Positions 1 through 8,933 of a stretch of 64,000 bases of DNA are shown here, one piece after another. Every line of letters starts with the position of its first letter. Within the stretch, counting starts at the first letter, position 1. Source of the stretch: CAZGSN01 sp964371655 (GTDB lineage Bacteria; Desulfobacterota; Binatia; HRBIN30); the NCBI GenBank assembly GCA_964371655.1, contig CAYJOD010000023.1, forward strand, positions 1 through 64,000. Direction: 5' to 3'. The notes below the pieces were generated by a model. The model was given only the letters and a program-made list of their open reading frames with translations. It made no database searches and was not told where the DNA came from. A program made the translations under genes and the position numbers.

Positions 1-37
1 AAGTGTGGAATGCTCGGAATGACCAGTGGATCAGGAA

Positions 38-1126
38 TCAAACTGATACACCACCATCGGCTAGCTCCGGTTGCTTGAGAGGCGGACTGGGTTTCGTCTT
101 CGATCTCTGCGGGAGCCCACGGTAGAACAATACCTTGTCACAGCCGGTGCAGTAGTGCCCCTCCGGGAGGGGCGACTGCGGATCTGTCCAGATGCGCCGC
201 GCGGCGATGAACTTCTCGTTGTTCCACAGCCGTCGGAATGCCCCCGGTGTCCACTCGGCGAAGTCGTCGTGTTTATCGAATCCCATGCAACACGAAGCCC
301 AGCCGCCGTCCCAGTGAAAGACCGCGGAGTTCCACAACCACACGCAGCGGTTCTGGTGCACTTGTAGATAGTCGAAGGAGTAGTTTCCTTTCGGTTCCCA
401 GCTCGGGTCGTCATAGGTTCCGGCCAACGGCCTGAAGCCGTTGAGCCCGATGCTCTGCGCCAGTCGTCGCGCCTCGTCGACGCGGTCTTCGTTGGGGGCG
501 AAGGTGAGGTACTGCCAGGTGATGCGCGGCGTGTCGCTGCCGATCTCCCGCTTGAGCCGGACGAACGCCCGCAGGTTTTCCATCACGAGATCGAACTTGC
601 CGCCACGGCGATAGATCTCGTACGAGCCTTGGTCTACCCCGTCAACCGATGCCGTGAGATAGGTGAGGCCACTGCGGATGACGGCACCGATCTGTCCGTC
701 GGTGAGCTTGAAGCTGAGGTTGCTCGAGATGGTGGTGATCAGGCCTTTGCGGGTGGCGTAGGCGATGAGCTCCGAGAGCTGCGGATTGAAAAACGGTTCG
801 CCCCAATCGAACAGGTCCAACGAGAATGCGTAGGGCGCCAACTCGTCGACGATCGAGGCGAAGCTTTCCAGCGAGATGTTGCCCTTGGGGCGCCCTTCTT
901 CGCGCCGGCCGGTTGGGCAGAACGGGCACTGGAGGTTGCACTTGTTGCTGACGTCGATGGTGAGCTTGTAGGGACGCGACAGCAAATAGTTGCGGCCGAG
1001 ACGCATCTCCAGCTTGTTGAGCAGGGCGTTGAACAGGCGCAGTGGCGTCAGGTTTGGATTCTTTTCCAGCACGGCGCGCACCGGTGACGGCGCCAGTCGA
1101 GCCAGGACGCGATGCAGCAAGGTCAC
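38..1126 (-). CDS. radical SAM/SPASM protein, copy 1
   Basis: This protein of about 362 residues is a radical SAM enzyme. The cluster-binding motif CNLQCPFC places Cys at about 63, 67 and 70. A C-terminal Cys set (RCVWLW, ASCCMGF, CTGC) resembles a SPASM/twitch auxiliary-cluster region. I chose GTG at 1126 because the longer frame, starting at 1258, would run into the divergent paralogue and shows no homology to it there. From this GTG the two paralogues align residue for residue up to the cluster motif. The substrate is unknown. Neighbouring glycan genes suggest a sugar or lipid-linked substrate, but that is inference. The pair is divergent from a 142-bp shared upstream region. Confidence 0.85.
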   Translation of the reverse strand: MTLLHRVLARLAPSPVRAVLEKNPNLTPLRLFNALLNKLEMRLGRNYLLSRPYKLTIDVSNKCNLQCPFCPTGRREEGRPKGNISLESFASIVDELAPYAFSLDLFDWGEPFFNPQLSELIAYATRKGLITTISSNLSFKLTDGQIGAVIRSGLTYLTASVDGVDQGSYEIYRRGGKFDLVMENLRAFVRLKREIGSDTPRITWQYLTFAPNEDRVDEARRLAQSIGLNGFRPLAGTYDDPSWEPKGNYSFDYLQVHQNRCVWLWNSAVFHWDGGWASCCMGFDKHDDFAEWTPGAFRRLWNNEKFIAARRIWTDPQSPLPEGHYCTGCDKVLFYRGLPQRSKTKPSPPLKQPELADGGVSV

Positions 1127-1268
1127 CCGATGAGTGTAGCATGCGACTGCTCCGGAAGGGGAGCCGCATGATGTCGGTGGATGCCGTTCGAAACGCTCGC
1201 GTAGGTTGGATGGATTGGAGCAGCTCAGGTTTACTTCGCGCAAGGCGTGCAATAGCATCGCCGCAAAG
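1127..1268. promoter_or_regulatory. divergent intergenic region between radical SAM paralogues
   Basis: These 142 bp separate the chosen starts of two divergently transcribed paralogues, so the region must hold both promoters. I did not find a convincing -35/-10 pair or operator by eye. Confidence 0.35.
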
Positions 1269-2327
1269 ATGCAAGATCATCGGCTTCGAACATCGAGCGA
1301 CTGGCTACGTCGCGCTCGGGTCCTGTACGCGAAGAATCGTTACCTCACGCCGCGGCGGCTGCTGAACTATCTCCTGGTTCGCCTGGAGATGAAGCTGGGG
1401 CGGACGAGCTTGATCTCTCGTCCGTACGAATTGTGCGTCGATGCGAGCAATAGGTGCAACCTCCAGTGCCCGTTCTGTCCCACGGGGCGTCGCGAAACTG
1501 GCCGCGGCAAGGGTAATATCTCCTATGCGACCTTTGCCGCCATCGTCGACGAGTTGGCGCCCAACGCGTTCACGCTGGAGCTGTACAATTGGGGGGAAGC
1601 TTTCTTCAATCCGGAGCTGCCGCGCCTGATCGACTATGCCTACCGCAAACGGCTGGTGACGTTGATCTCCAGTAACCTGAGCTTCCCGATGAAGGAGGAC
1701 TACATTCGCGCCATCATCACCTCCGGCTTGACGTATCTGACGGTGGCGGTGGACGGTGTGGACCAGCAGTCCTACGAGGTCTACCGGCGGGGTGGACAGT
1801 TCGACCGCGTGATGGAGAATCTGCGCACCTTCGTTCGGCTCAAGCGCGAGCTGAACAGTGATCTGCCGAGCCTCTGCTGGCAGTATCTTGTCTTCGCGCA
1901 CAACGAAGATCGCGTCGACGAGGCCCGCGAGCTCGCGCGGAGCATTGGCCTCGACAAGTTCGTCGCCGCCCCCGGTTTGTACGACGATCCGAGCTGGGCC
2001 CCGAAGAACGATTACGCCATCAACTATCTCGCCATGCACGAGAACCGGTGTCCGTGGATGTGGAGAAAAGCGGTGTTCCACTGGGATGGCGGTATGGCGT
2101 CGTGTTGCATGGGGTTCGCCAAGCACGATGACCTCGCCGACTGGGAGCCCGGTACCTTTGGGCGGATGTGGAACAACGAAAAGTTCCTCGCCGCGCGGCG
2201 GATCTGGGCGCAGCCGCAGTCGCCGTTGCCGGCGGGACATTTCTGCACCGAGTGCGACAAGGTTCGCCTGTATCGCGGTCTCCCGCTGCGCTCCACGATG
2301 AAACCGGCGCCCGCGTTGCGGCAATAG
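1269..2327 (+). CDS. radical SAM/SPASM protein, copy 2
   Basis: This 352-residue protein is a close paralogue of the divergently transcribed neighbour. The Cys spacing (CNLQCPFC at about 63-70) is the same, the central text GLTYLTVAVDGVDQQSYEVYRRGG is shared, and the C-terminal Cys set (ASCCMGF, CTECDK) is kept. ATG at 1269 is preferred over 1206 because it gives the same N-terminal length as copy 1 and leaves room for a divergent promoter. It is presumably a [4Fe-4S]/SAM enzyme with an auxiliary cluster in the cytoplasm. The substrate is not identifiable from sequence. Keeping both copies suggests distinct substrates or differential expression. Confidence 0.85.
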   Translation: MQDHRLRTSSDWLRRARVLYAKNRYLTPRRLLNYLLVRLEMKLGRTSLISRPYELCVDASNRCNLQCPFCPTGRRETGRGKGNISYATFAAIVDELAPNAFTLELYNWGEAFFNPELPRLIDYAYRKRLVTLISSNLSFPMKEDYIRAIITSGLTYLTVAVDGVDQQSYEVYRRGGQFDRVMENLRTFVRLKRELNSDLPSLCWQYLVFAHNEDRVDEARELARSIGLDKFVAAPGLYDDPSWAPKNDYAINYLAMHENRCPWMWRKAVFHWDGGMASCCMGFAKHDDLADWEPGTFGRMWNNEKFLAARRIWAQPQSPLPAGHFCTECDKVRLYRGLPLRSTMKPAPALRQ

Positions 2328-2358
2328 GCGCTTAGCGAGCGCCTCGACGCGGCGTCCC

Positions 2359-4074
2359 TCAGCGTGGAACCACGGACAACCCCGCGGGTACGTCGAGCCA
2401 TGGCTTTCGTGGCGCGTCTTTCCGTTGGTATAGCCGGGTATACTCCGCCAACGTGTAGCGCTGTTCGTAACCGTCTGTGAGCCTCGGATCTTGGCTCAAC
2501 GTGGCCGGTATTCCCACGGGGTCGCTCTTCAACGCGAACTCGTTGAACAAGATGAGGTCAGGGTTCTGGTCGAACAGGTAGTCCAATGCCTTTGTCTCAC
2601 TGCTCTCGTTACGGTGCTCACCGAACGCGAATTCCACGATCTGCCGGGCGCCGGCATCGAAGGTGCGAAGTAGGAGACCCCGTTCTCGCTGTTGGAAGTA
2701 GAAACGTCCGATCGTGCGATCGGTCAATCCCAGGGTATCGATAAACCGCATTGTTGCACCGGCGTAGAACGGGGTCTGGCCCATCTGATCGTAAACGACC
2801 ACCGAGTCCGCGGGATAGTTGCGGCGGAGAAAGTCGCCGATGCGGCTCTGGAAGTTCCTCAACGCATCGGGTTGCCATGAAATCTCGTCCAGACTGTCGG
2901 GCGTCGAGGGCGAGCGGAGCTTGGTGGTGAGTACGTCCGCGAAGCTCGCTGGGCTCGCGACAAACGTGCGGAGACACACGCGCACCGTGTTCTCTCCACT
3001 TTCACCGAAGTCCCCGCTCGAGCGGGAGAAGAAAAGGGTGCCGACAAACACGATGGCGATGTACCCAACCATCAGCGCCTTGCGCGCTCTCCCCGCACCG
3101 GCCACCAGAGAATCTACGGCTCCGACGAGGAGCACGTACGCGAGCGGAATCGCGGGTACCAAGTGTCGGACGTAAGGCATGTAGTCCTTGGCCAGGACGC
3201 ACCACGCAGTGGTAATCAGGATGAACCAACCGAGCACGATGCGCTGATGTGTCCAGAAACGTCGTCGCCACGCAACGAGGATGAGCGGACTCCCGAGCAG
3301 GAGGAGGTTGCTATGGCGCAGGTACTGGCTGATCTGGCCGAGGCCCCAGCCGCTGCCAGGATACAGCTTGATATAGAACGGCGAAGGAACGAGATCGTGA
3401 AAATACAGCAGTCGGACGGTGAGTAGGGCGAGGGCAGTGGTGGTAATGGCCAGGATCGAACCAAGGTTCGCTCGCCAACGACCGTAACCGAATCCGAGGA
3501 CAGGAAGCAGCGCGAACAGAAAAGCAAATCCTTCCGGTCGTGCCAGGAGCAGCAGCGCACCCGGCAGCGGCCACCAGCGGAATCTTTTCGGGTCGACACA
3601 ACAGAGTGCCAGCCACAAGACGAGCAGCACGACCAACGGCGTCTCGAGTCCGCGTTGGCTCCACATCAGGAACGGGGTGCTAGCGACCGTGAGCAGCGGC
3701 GGGCCGAAGCACAACACTCTGTCGGGAATCAGCAGGCGTGAGATGCACAGGACCAACCACAACGCGATACAACCTGCCACCAACCCCAGCAGCTTCGCGG
3801 TGATGACGATGTCCAATGGCACCTTCCAAAGGAGGAGCAGCAACGCCATCCACAGCGGCGAGCTTCCGGCCTCGATGGGCGGCCCGCCGCGGTTAAAGAC
3901 GTAGCCATCGCCGTGTACGATATTTCCTACCAGGCGGAAGTAGATGAAGGCGTCTTCCTCGATCTGATTGAAGACCAGCAGAGACAGGACGAGATACAGG
4001 ATCAATACGGCGCCGAAGGCTGCACGCTCGACACGGGCCCCGCGGATTCCGAATGAGCCAGCCAATCGTGTCAC
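2359..4074 (-). CDS. GT-C fold membrane glycosyltransferase-like protein
   Basis: This 571-residue polytopic membrane protein starts at GTG 4074, one base after the stop of the upstream methyltransferase (TGA-G-GTG). The longer frame to 4347 would overlap that gene by 270 bp and is rejected. After the first membrane span it has a periplasmic-loop motif with acidic residues (NQIEEDAFIYFRLVGN) followed by SPLW. That pattern is typical of GT-C transferases related to ArnT, PMT and mycobacterial arabinosyltransferases, which use polyprenyl-phosphate sugars. The last 200 residues or so look soluble and periplasmic. Donor and acceptor are unknown. Co-transcription with the methyltransferase is likely. 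Confidence 0.75.
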   Translation of the reverse strand: MTRLAGSFGIRGARVERAAFGAVLILYLVLSLLVFNQIEEDAFIYFRLVGNIVHGDGYVFNRGGPPIEAGSSPLWMALLLLLWKVPLDIVITAKLLGLVAGCIALWLVLCISRLLIPDRVLCFGPPLLTVASTPFLMWSQRGLETPLVVLLVLWLALCCVDPKRFRWWPLPGALLLLARPEGFAFLFALLPVLGFGYGRWRANLGSILAITTTALALLTVRLLYFHDLVPSPFYIKLYPGSGWGLGQISQYLRHSNLLLLGSPLILVAWRRRFWTHQRIVLGWFILITTAWCVLAKDYMPYVRHLVPAIPLAYVLLVGAVDSLVAGAGRARKALMVGYIAIVFVGTLFFSRSSGDFGESGENTVRVCLRTFVASPASFADVLTTKLRSPSTPDSLDEISWQPDALRNFQSRIGDFLRRNYPADSVVVYDQMGQTPFYAGATMRFIDTLGLTDRTIGRFYFQQRERGLLLRTFDAGARQIVEFAFGEHRNESSETKALDYLFDQNPDLILFNEFALKSDPVGIPATLSQDPRLTDGYEQRYTLAEYTRLYQRKDAPRKPWLDVPAGLSVVPR

Positions 4075-4075
4075 C

Positions 4076-4879
4076 TCAAATGGCGCGCGCGATGAACGCG
4101 ACCTCGGCGCACACCAGCCACGGGCACCAGCGCAGCACCCAGCTGGCCAGGCGACCCATGCGCCCCGGTAGGCGGAAGGGCTCTCCCGGCCCGGCTTCGA
4201 GGTCATGCTCGATGAGATTGTTGTAGTCCACCCACAGGCCCACGGTGCGCGGCCGTAGCGCGTCGCTGGGGTACGTCGCGAGCACCTGGAAACCTGCACG
4301 CCGCAGGAAAGCGTCCATCTCCGGCTTGCTGAAGCGATACTCGGCAAAGTGCAACTCTTTGCCGATGCGCCGCCGCCGGCGGGTGACGCGGTTCTGTAGG
4401 TGGTTGATCAGTAGCCGTCGGAAGAGGTTGTTATAGGGGACGGTCAAGATCAAAAGCCCCTGGGGCTTGAGTATCCGTCGCGCCTCTTGCAACGCCGCAT
4501 GGGGTCCGGCCTCGTCATGCTCGACGACGCCGAGCGACACGACCGCGTCGACCGACTGCGCACGCAGAGGGATCTGGCGTACATCCGCCTGCACCAGCGC
4601 CGCGTGCGGCTCGTGCTGCTTGGCGATGACACAGGCATCGTGAGCGATGTCGAGCCCGATGAAGTTGTATCCGCGGCGCCCGAAGTAAATCGGCAGGCGG
4701 GCCGTACCGCAGCCGGCATCGACCACCAACCCGTTCTTGGGTAGCCATTCCAAGAGCACCCGGTGTAGGCTCTCCTGCTCGCACTCGTCGACCGCCACCA
4801 CGCCGTGCTCAATGATTTGCCAAACGGCTTGGCTCCACTCCATGGCGCTCAATCCGGGCAGATAGACCTTATAACTCAC
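4076..4879 (-). CDS. class I SAM-dependent methyltransferase, copy 1
   Basis: This 267-residue protein has a Rossmann-type methyltransferase core: VVDAGCGTARLPIYF is motif I, GLDIAHDA follows, and VVSLGVVEHDE is the post-I/IV region. It is a Methyltransf_11/25-like small-molecule methyltransferase. It is a clear paralogue of the methyltransferase at 22600-23409. Both share the unusual tail with GLWVD and a hydrophobic C-terminal stretch that may associate with the membrane. It sits one base upstream of a GT-C gene, so a lipid-linked sugar or aglycone substrate is plausible but unproven. Confidence 0.85.
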   Translation of the reverse strand: MSYKVYLPGLSAMEWSQAVWQIIEHGVVAVDECEQESLHRVLLEWLPKNGLVVDAGCGTARLPIYFGRRGYNFIGLDIAHDACVIAKQHEPHAALVQADVRQIPLRAQSVDAVVSLGVVEHDEAGPHAALQEARRILKPQGLLILTVPYNNLFRRLLINHLQNRVTRRRRRIGKELHFAEYRFSKPEMDAFLRRAGFQVLATYPSDALRPRTVGLWVDYNNLIEHDLEAGPGEPFRLPGRMGRLASWVLRWCPWLVCAEVAFIARAI

Positions 4880-5286
4880 ACACAGGGCCCTTCACGCAAC
4901 GCAAGGCAATGGCGCAGTTCGCCGCGACCTTGTCAACCTTCCCCGACCGCCGGAACGCGGGCTTCCAGCCCGCCGACAGATCTCACGCTGCGGCCAGGAT
5001 GGCCACGTTTGCTGGACCATTCGAGAGTGTCGATAAATCCGAATGGAAAACAGAAGACGGGAAACCGGGAACCGAAAACTGGGCAATGCTTATGCGGAAA
5101 GGCCGGTTTTCCATTTTCCGTTTCCGGTTTCCTGTTTTCCATTCTCCGAGCGACGGCCGGCCGCGAGAAAATCCACAGTCTCCACTCGGAGGGGCGTTTG
5201 ATTTCAAAATTACCCATCGCCCCGGCCGTGGGGGCACCATTCACACCGGCGTCGTCGCTTTCGCAACGGTTGGGTGTCTGGGCTAT
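4880..5286. repeat. intergenic region with inverted repeat (family F) and short hairpins
   Basis: This 407-bp gap holds no convincing gene. It contains a 17-base hairpin around 4957-4973 (arms GCGGGCT/AGCCCGC). It also holds a large imperfect inverted repeat, with left arm about 5041-5079 and right arm about 5112-5145. The arms are purine-rich on one side and pyrimidine-rich on the other (GAATGGAAAACAG and CTGTTTTCCATTC). A long open frame from 4909 crosses it into the YfhO gene, but its predicted residues come from repeat sequence and are not credible protein. Confidence 0.7.
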
Positions 5287-7602
5287 ATGGCGCCCATGCA
5301 GCGTGGGGATTCCCGGTGGCGGGTAGCGAGTCCGCTTGCTGTCATCGCTTGCTGCATCGTCGTGCCGTGCGTGTGGTGGAGCTGGAAGCTCGGACCGATG
5401 CAACCGGGCGGCACGGTTACGTTCCTCAACTACGATCAGTATCAGTACACACTGCCGGACTGGGAGTTCGCTGCGCGGATGCTGCGACAGGGCACCCTGC
5501 CGTTGTGGAATCCCTACCAGTTGAGCGGCACCCCGTACCTGGCGACACAGCATCCCGGAATTCTGTACCCGCCGAACTGGCTGATCCTGTTTTGGTCGGT
5601 TCCCGTGGTGATGCGCGTGCTCACGTTGGCGCATTACGCGCTGGCGATGGGCGGCGCGTATTGGTGCGCGCGCGCTTTTGGCTGTAGTCGAGCGGCGGCG
5701 CTGTTGGCCGGTACGAGCTATGCGTTCAGCGGGCGGCTTTCCGGCATCGGAGTCGTCACCAATCCGACGGTCCTCGTTTCCGTGGCGTGGCTGCCATGGC
5801 AGCTCGGTCTGACGCGGGCCGTGTTGCGGGCCCATTGCGCCGAGTGGCAGTGGCTTGCGTGTGCGCTCGCGGTTGCCATGTCGATGACCGTGCTTGGCGG
5901 CCATCCGCAGTATGCGCTGCTGTCTGCGCAACTTTGCGGCGCGTACGCGCTCGCACACGTGGCGTGGCGCGCGCGTGGCAACGGGACGCGGGGGCTGCTC
6001 GGTTTGATGGCGCGCTTGGGGTTGGCGGCTGCCGTTGCAGTCGGCGTCAGTGCCATCCAGCTGCTGCCGACGGTAGAGCTGATGCTGCGCAGCACCCGTC
6101 GAGCTGGCGTTCTCGAAAGCTTGAGCGGCAACAATCCCTTCGCCTTCCTGCTTCCGCCTGAGCAACTGCTGCGCAATCTCCTGTTTCCAATCCCCGGCGA
6201 GTTCGGCTTAGCCGGCGCTGCTTACATGGGAACAGCAGTCGTCGTGTTGGCGGCGGTGCCTCTGTTTTGGCGTGGCACACGGCGGCGCTCCGTATTTCTC
6301 GCAGGCACCGCCGCGATCGCCGCGTTGATTGCGCTCGGCGACCATACGCCGCTGTACAGCTGGTATCTGCACCTGCCGGGATCCGGTTTGTTCCGTGTGC
6401 CGCAACGGGTCATCCTGGTAGCGACCCTCTGTGTCGCGCTGCTCGGGGCACTCGGAGCTACGGTGTTGAGCCGACGCAGTTCGTCACCTCGCGGCAACAA
6501 CCGGTGGATCGCCATCGGAGTCATGCCGCTGCTGACGTGGCTTGCCCTGCAATGGATCAGCCCCGGATGGCAAGGCCCCAGCGGTGCCAGTGTCATCAAG
6601 TTGTATGCGCCTCTCCTCATGGCCGTCGGCATGGCCACCATGCTCTGCTGGTATCCCCGGCGCATGGGGCGCCAGGCGCTGGTGTTGTTGATCGCGGCGT
6701 TGAGCGTGTACGAATCGTACCACGGCATGCAGCTGCTGCTGCCGGTGCCAGCGAATCACCCCGATGCGTTGCAGGTTCCACGGCAGGCCGCGGCCATCAT
6801 TCGTGAACGGCAGGGATTTGCCCGCACGTTTGCCCCCAACCGCGTCGAATACGCGACGGTGCCGCACGTGCCGCCCAAGCTCGGTATGCTGACGAGCCTG
6901 TGGCTCATTTCCGATGACGAGCCCCTGATCGATGCACGCTACGCGAGGCTGCTTGGGTATCTGATGAGCGATCCACGGCGCCCCGACGCGGCACTGATGG
7001 GTGAGCTCCGTGTTGACGACGTTGCACCTCGTCAATGGCCGCTGTTGCGGTTGCTGGGCGTTGGCTTCGTTCTCGTGCGCCGCGATGCACACATTGGGGT
7101 GCCGGGGCTGAAACAACTCTACAGCGACGATCTATACGACGTGCACGTGCTGGATCAGCCGCTGCCGCGTGCGTACGTGGCGCGTGCGGTGCGCGTGACC
7201 TCGACGCCCGAGGCGGCGCTGCATGCGGTAGTGCACGAGACCGATTTCATTCTCGGCGGTGGCGCCGTCGTCGAGCAACCTCTCGTCATCGGCGCTGACA
7301 GCGACGGTAGCGTCGATATCACCGACTACGCGGCGCATCAGGTCGGGCTGCACGTGCGGCTGTCGCAACCGGGCCTGGTCGTCTTGCAGGACCAGTTCGA
7401 TCCGTATTGGACGGCTACGGTCGATGGGCAGCCGACAGCGATCGTGCGGGCAAATTATGTATTTCGCGGGGTGGTGGTTGCGGCTGGCGAGCACGTCGTG
7501 CGTTTCGTGTATCGCCCGATCCTGTTCTACGTTGGAGCGGCCTTGAGCGCGTTTACCCTCTCGGGGCTGCTGCTTCTCGCTATCCGCTCAACCGCTCGCT
7601 GA
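5287..7602 (+). CDS. YfhO-family GT-C membrane protein, copy 1
   Basis: This 771-residue membrane protein has many spans. It shows the family's first-loop signature: YDQYQYTLPDWEFAARML, then PLWNPYQLSGTPYLA, where a hot spot rich in Asp and aromatic residues is followed by WNP. The C-terminal soluble part ends with the typical YfhO text (PGLVVLQDQFDPYWTATVDG). YfhO proteins are GT-C-like and are linked to glycosylation of lipoteichoic acid in Bacillus. Here a role in surface-glycan decoration is inferred. ATG 5287 (or 5296) is chosen because everything upstream is repeat sequence. A paralogue lies at 18931-21225. Confidence 0.8.
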   Translation: MAPMQRGDSRWRVASPLAVIACCIVVPCVWWSWKLGPMQPGGTVTFLNYDQYQYTLPDWEFAARMLRQGTLPLWNPYQLSGTPYLATQHPGILYPPNWLILFWSVPVVMRVLTLAHYALAMGGAYWCARAFGCSRAAALLAGTSYAFSGRLSGIGVVTNPTVLVSVAWLPWQLGLTRAVLRAHCAEWQWLACALAVAMSMTVLGGHPQYALLSAQLCGAYALAHVAWRARGNGTRGLLGLMARLGLAAAVAVGVSAIQLLPTVELMLRSTRRAGVLESLSGNNPFAFLLPPEQLLRNLLFPIPGEFGLAGAAYMGTAVVVLAAVPLFWRGTRRRSVFLAGTAAIAALIALGDHTPLYSWYLHLPGSGLFRVPQRVILVATLCVALLGALGATVLSRRSSSPRGNNRWIAIGVMPLLTWLALQWISPGWQGPSGASVIKLYAPLLMAVGMATMLCWYPRRMGRQALVLLIAALSVYESYHGMQLLLPVPANHPDALQVPRQAAAIIRERQGFARTFAPNRVEYATVPHVPPKLGMLTSLWLISDDEPLIDARYARLLGYLMSDPRRPDAALMGELRVDDVAPRQWPLLRLLGVGFVLVRRDAHIGVPGLKQLYSDDLYDVHVLDQPLPRAYVARAVRVTSTPEAALHAVVHETDFILGGGAVVEQPLVIGADSDGSVDITDYAAHQVGLHVRLSQPGLVVLQDQFDPYWTATVDGQPTAIVRANYVFRGVVVAAGEHVVRFVYRPILFYVGAALSAFTLSGLLLLAIRSTAR

Positions 7603-7647
7603 CGCGCGCGGCTCGGACCGGCTCCTGAAGAATCGCGGTGTCATAAG

Positions 7648-7837
7648 CCTGAGAACTTCAATTAGAACCGCGGATGAACACGGATGGACACGGATTCGGA
7701 AGGGAAACACCTCCTTTCGAAGCGTATCGATTTTATCCGGAAGAATTCATCGCCTGAATCCCTGCATGTCCGGTTTCTGGCTGGTCTTATCCGCGTTCAT
7801 CAGCGTCCATCCGTGGTTCCAACTGAGTTGTTCGGGA
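7648..7837. repeat. dispersed inverted repeat, family C, copy 1
   Basis: About 190 bp, imperfectly matching positions 32545-32735. The ends are inverted: AACTTCAATTAGAACCGCGG on the left, and the reverse complement of a near-identical sequence at the right end around TCCGTGGTTCCAACTGAGTT. Size and structure resemble a non-autonomous miniature element. No coding capacity is seen. Confidence 0.75.
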
Positions 7838-7843
7838 TAAGTC

Positions 7844-7865
7844 GAGCCGCGACCGTCAGGGAGCG
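7844..7865 (+). repeat. 22-nt dispersed repeat, copy 1
   Basis: The 22 bases that start GAGCCGCGACCGTCAGG and end GAGCG recur exactly, on the opposite strand, at 51966-51987. Each copy sits in a gap next to a glycan operon. Confidence 0.6.
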
Positions 7866-7879
7866 CTGTTAGGTTTTCT

Positions 7880-8863
7880 CTATGGCGATTGCTGGAGTGC
7901 GAACATCAGCTGCTGCGCCAGGACGCGGGCGACTCGTTCATGACCCTTCACCGTTGGGTGTTGGTCTGGAAAAAGCTCGGGGCAGTCGGCACCCGGTCCG
8001 GTAAACACGCCCGAGCCGACTGGCACGGGACACGACGGCTTCAACACCGCCGCCACGTCGATCAATCGGGTGCTGGAGGTCTTGGCTATACGCCGAATGA
8101 TCTTGTTGGCCCAGGAGTAGGACAAACTATCCGCTGCGTAGGTCAGGAAGATGAGCTTGGTACCAAACTCCGCGGCTTGGATGGCTAAGGTCTGCAGATT
8201 CTTCTCGAGCGGGCCAGTGGGTTCCCAATCGGGAACGCCCCCTTCGGGAATCTTAGTCCACCCCAAGTCGAACTCATCCTTGCCAAAACGCGCGATGCCA
8301 TGCCCGCGCTCAAAACCGGTGGGGGGATCTGCCGTCACATCGAGCTGACGGACCTCAAAGGCGCGGCGCACCATATACAGAAACCGATACGCCCTCGACA
8401 TCCTCCAGAGTGCAGCGCCCAGTCGATCGATTGCATCCGGCGATTCGATTGCCGTCTCCGGCATTGTCCATAGGTCGTTCGCGCCGACCATGATGGTGAC
8501 CACATCCGGCCGGAAGGTCGAGAGCATGCGACGGAAATCCTTCACCAGCTTCGAGGAGTTCGTTCCTGGAAATCCCAGGTTCAACACTTCAACGCTTCGA
8601 TGCGTGTCCCCAGGGGTTGCGTTCCACAAGGTTTCAAACACCTTCGGGTAGGCCTGCGACTTATCCACGTACAGACCGTAGGTGTTCGAATCTCCCAAGC
8701 ACAGCATGCGCCACTTCCCAGGCAGCACCGACCGTTCGACTACCTCGCGGCCAACGAACAGTGCGCCGACCCGTAGGATCGCTTCGACGACGACGAGGGA
8801 TAGGCACAACCCGAATAGAATCAGGATGACCCGACTGAGGATTGCCTTCGGCGACGCCGTCAT
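7880..8863 (-). CDS. SGNH/GDSL hydrolase, membrane-anchored
   Basis: This 327-residue protein has one N-terminal membrane anchor (about residues 10-35). The SGNH-fold block I is LCLGDSNTYG (nucleophile Ser), the next block has GFPGTNSSKL, the Asn block is VGANDLW, and the terminal catalytic Asp/His block is DQHPTVKGHERVA. All four blocks are present, so an active esterase or acyltransferase is likely, facing the periplasm. It is the last gene of the eleven-gene minus-strand run, 70 bp after the sulfatase-like gene. Family context with MBOAT and other SGNH genes suggests acyl-group handling on a polysaccharide. Confidence 0.85.
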   Translation of the reverse strand: MTASPKAILSRVILILFGLCLSLVVVEAILRVGALFVGREVVERSVLPGKWRMLCLGDSNTYGLYVDKSQAYPKVFETLWNATPGDTHRSVEVLNLGFPGTNSSKLVKDFRRMLSTFRPDVVTIMVGANDLWTMPETAIESPDAIDRLGAALWRMSRAYRFLYMVRRAFEVRQLDVTADPPTGFERGHGIARFGKDEFDLGWTKIPEGGVPDWEPTGPLEKNLQTLAIQAAEFGTKLIFLTYAADSLSYSWANKIIRRIAKTSSTRLIDVAAVLKPSCPVPVGSGVFTGPGADCPELFPDQHPTVKGHERVARVLAQQLMFALQQSP

Positions 8864-8933
8864 GACGCGGACTCTAATCCATTTGCGACATCAGCTCTAC
8901 CGACGCCAGGTGCGCGCGCATGCGCGGCACGGA

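Noticed and set aside
4075..4347. N-terminal extension of the first GT-C gene
   Set aside because: Overlaps the methyltransferase by 270 bp; GTG 4074 directly after its stop fits better.
4933..6165. Long minus-strand open frame across the first YfhO gene
   Set aside because: It lies opposite a well-supported membrane protein, is rich in Arg/His/Gln without domains, and is a GC-rich shadow.
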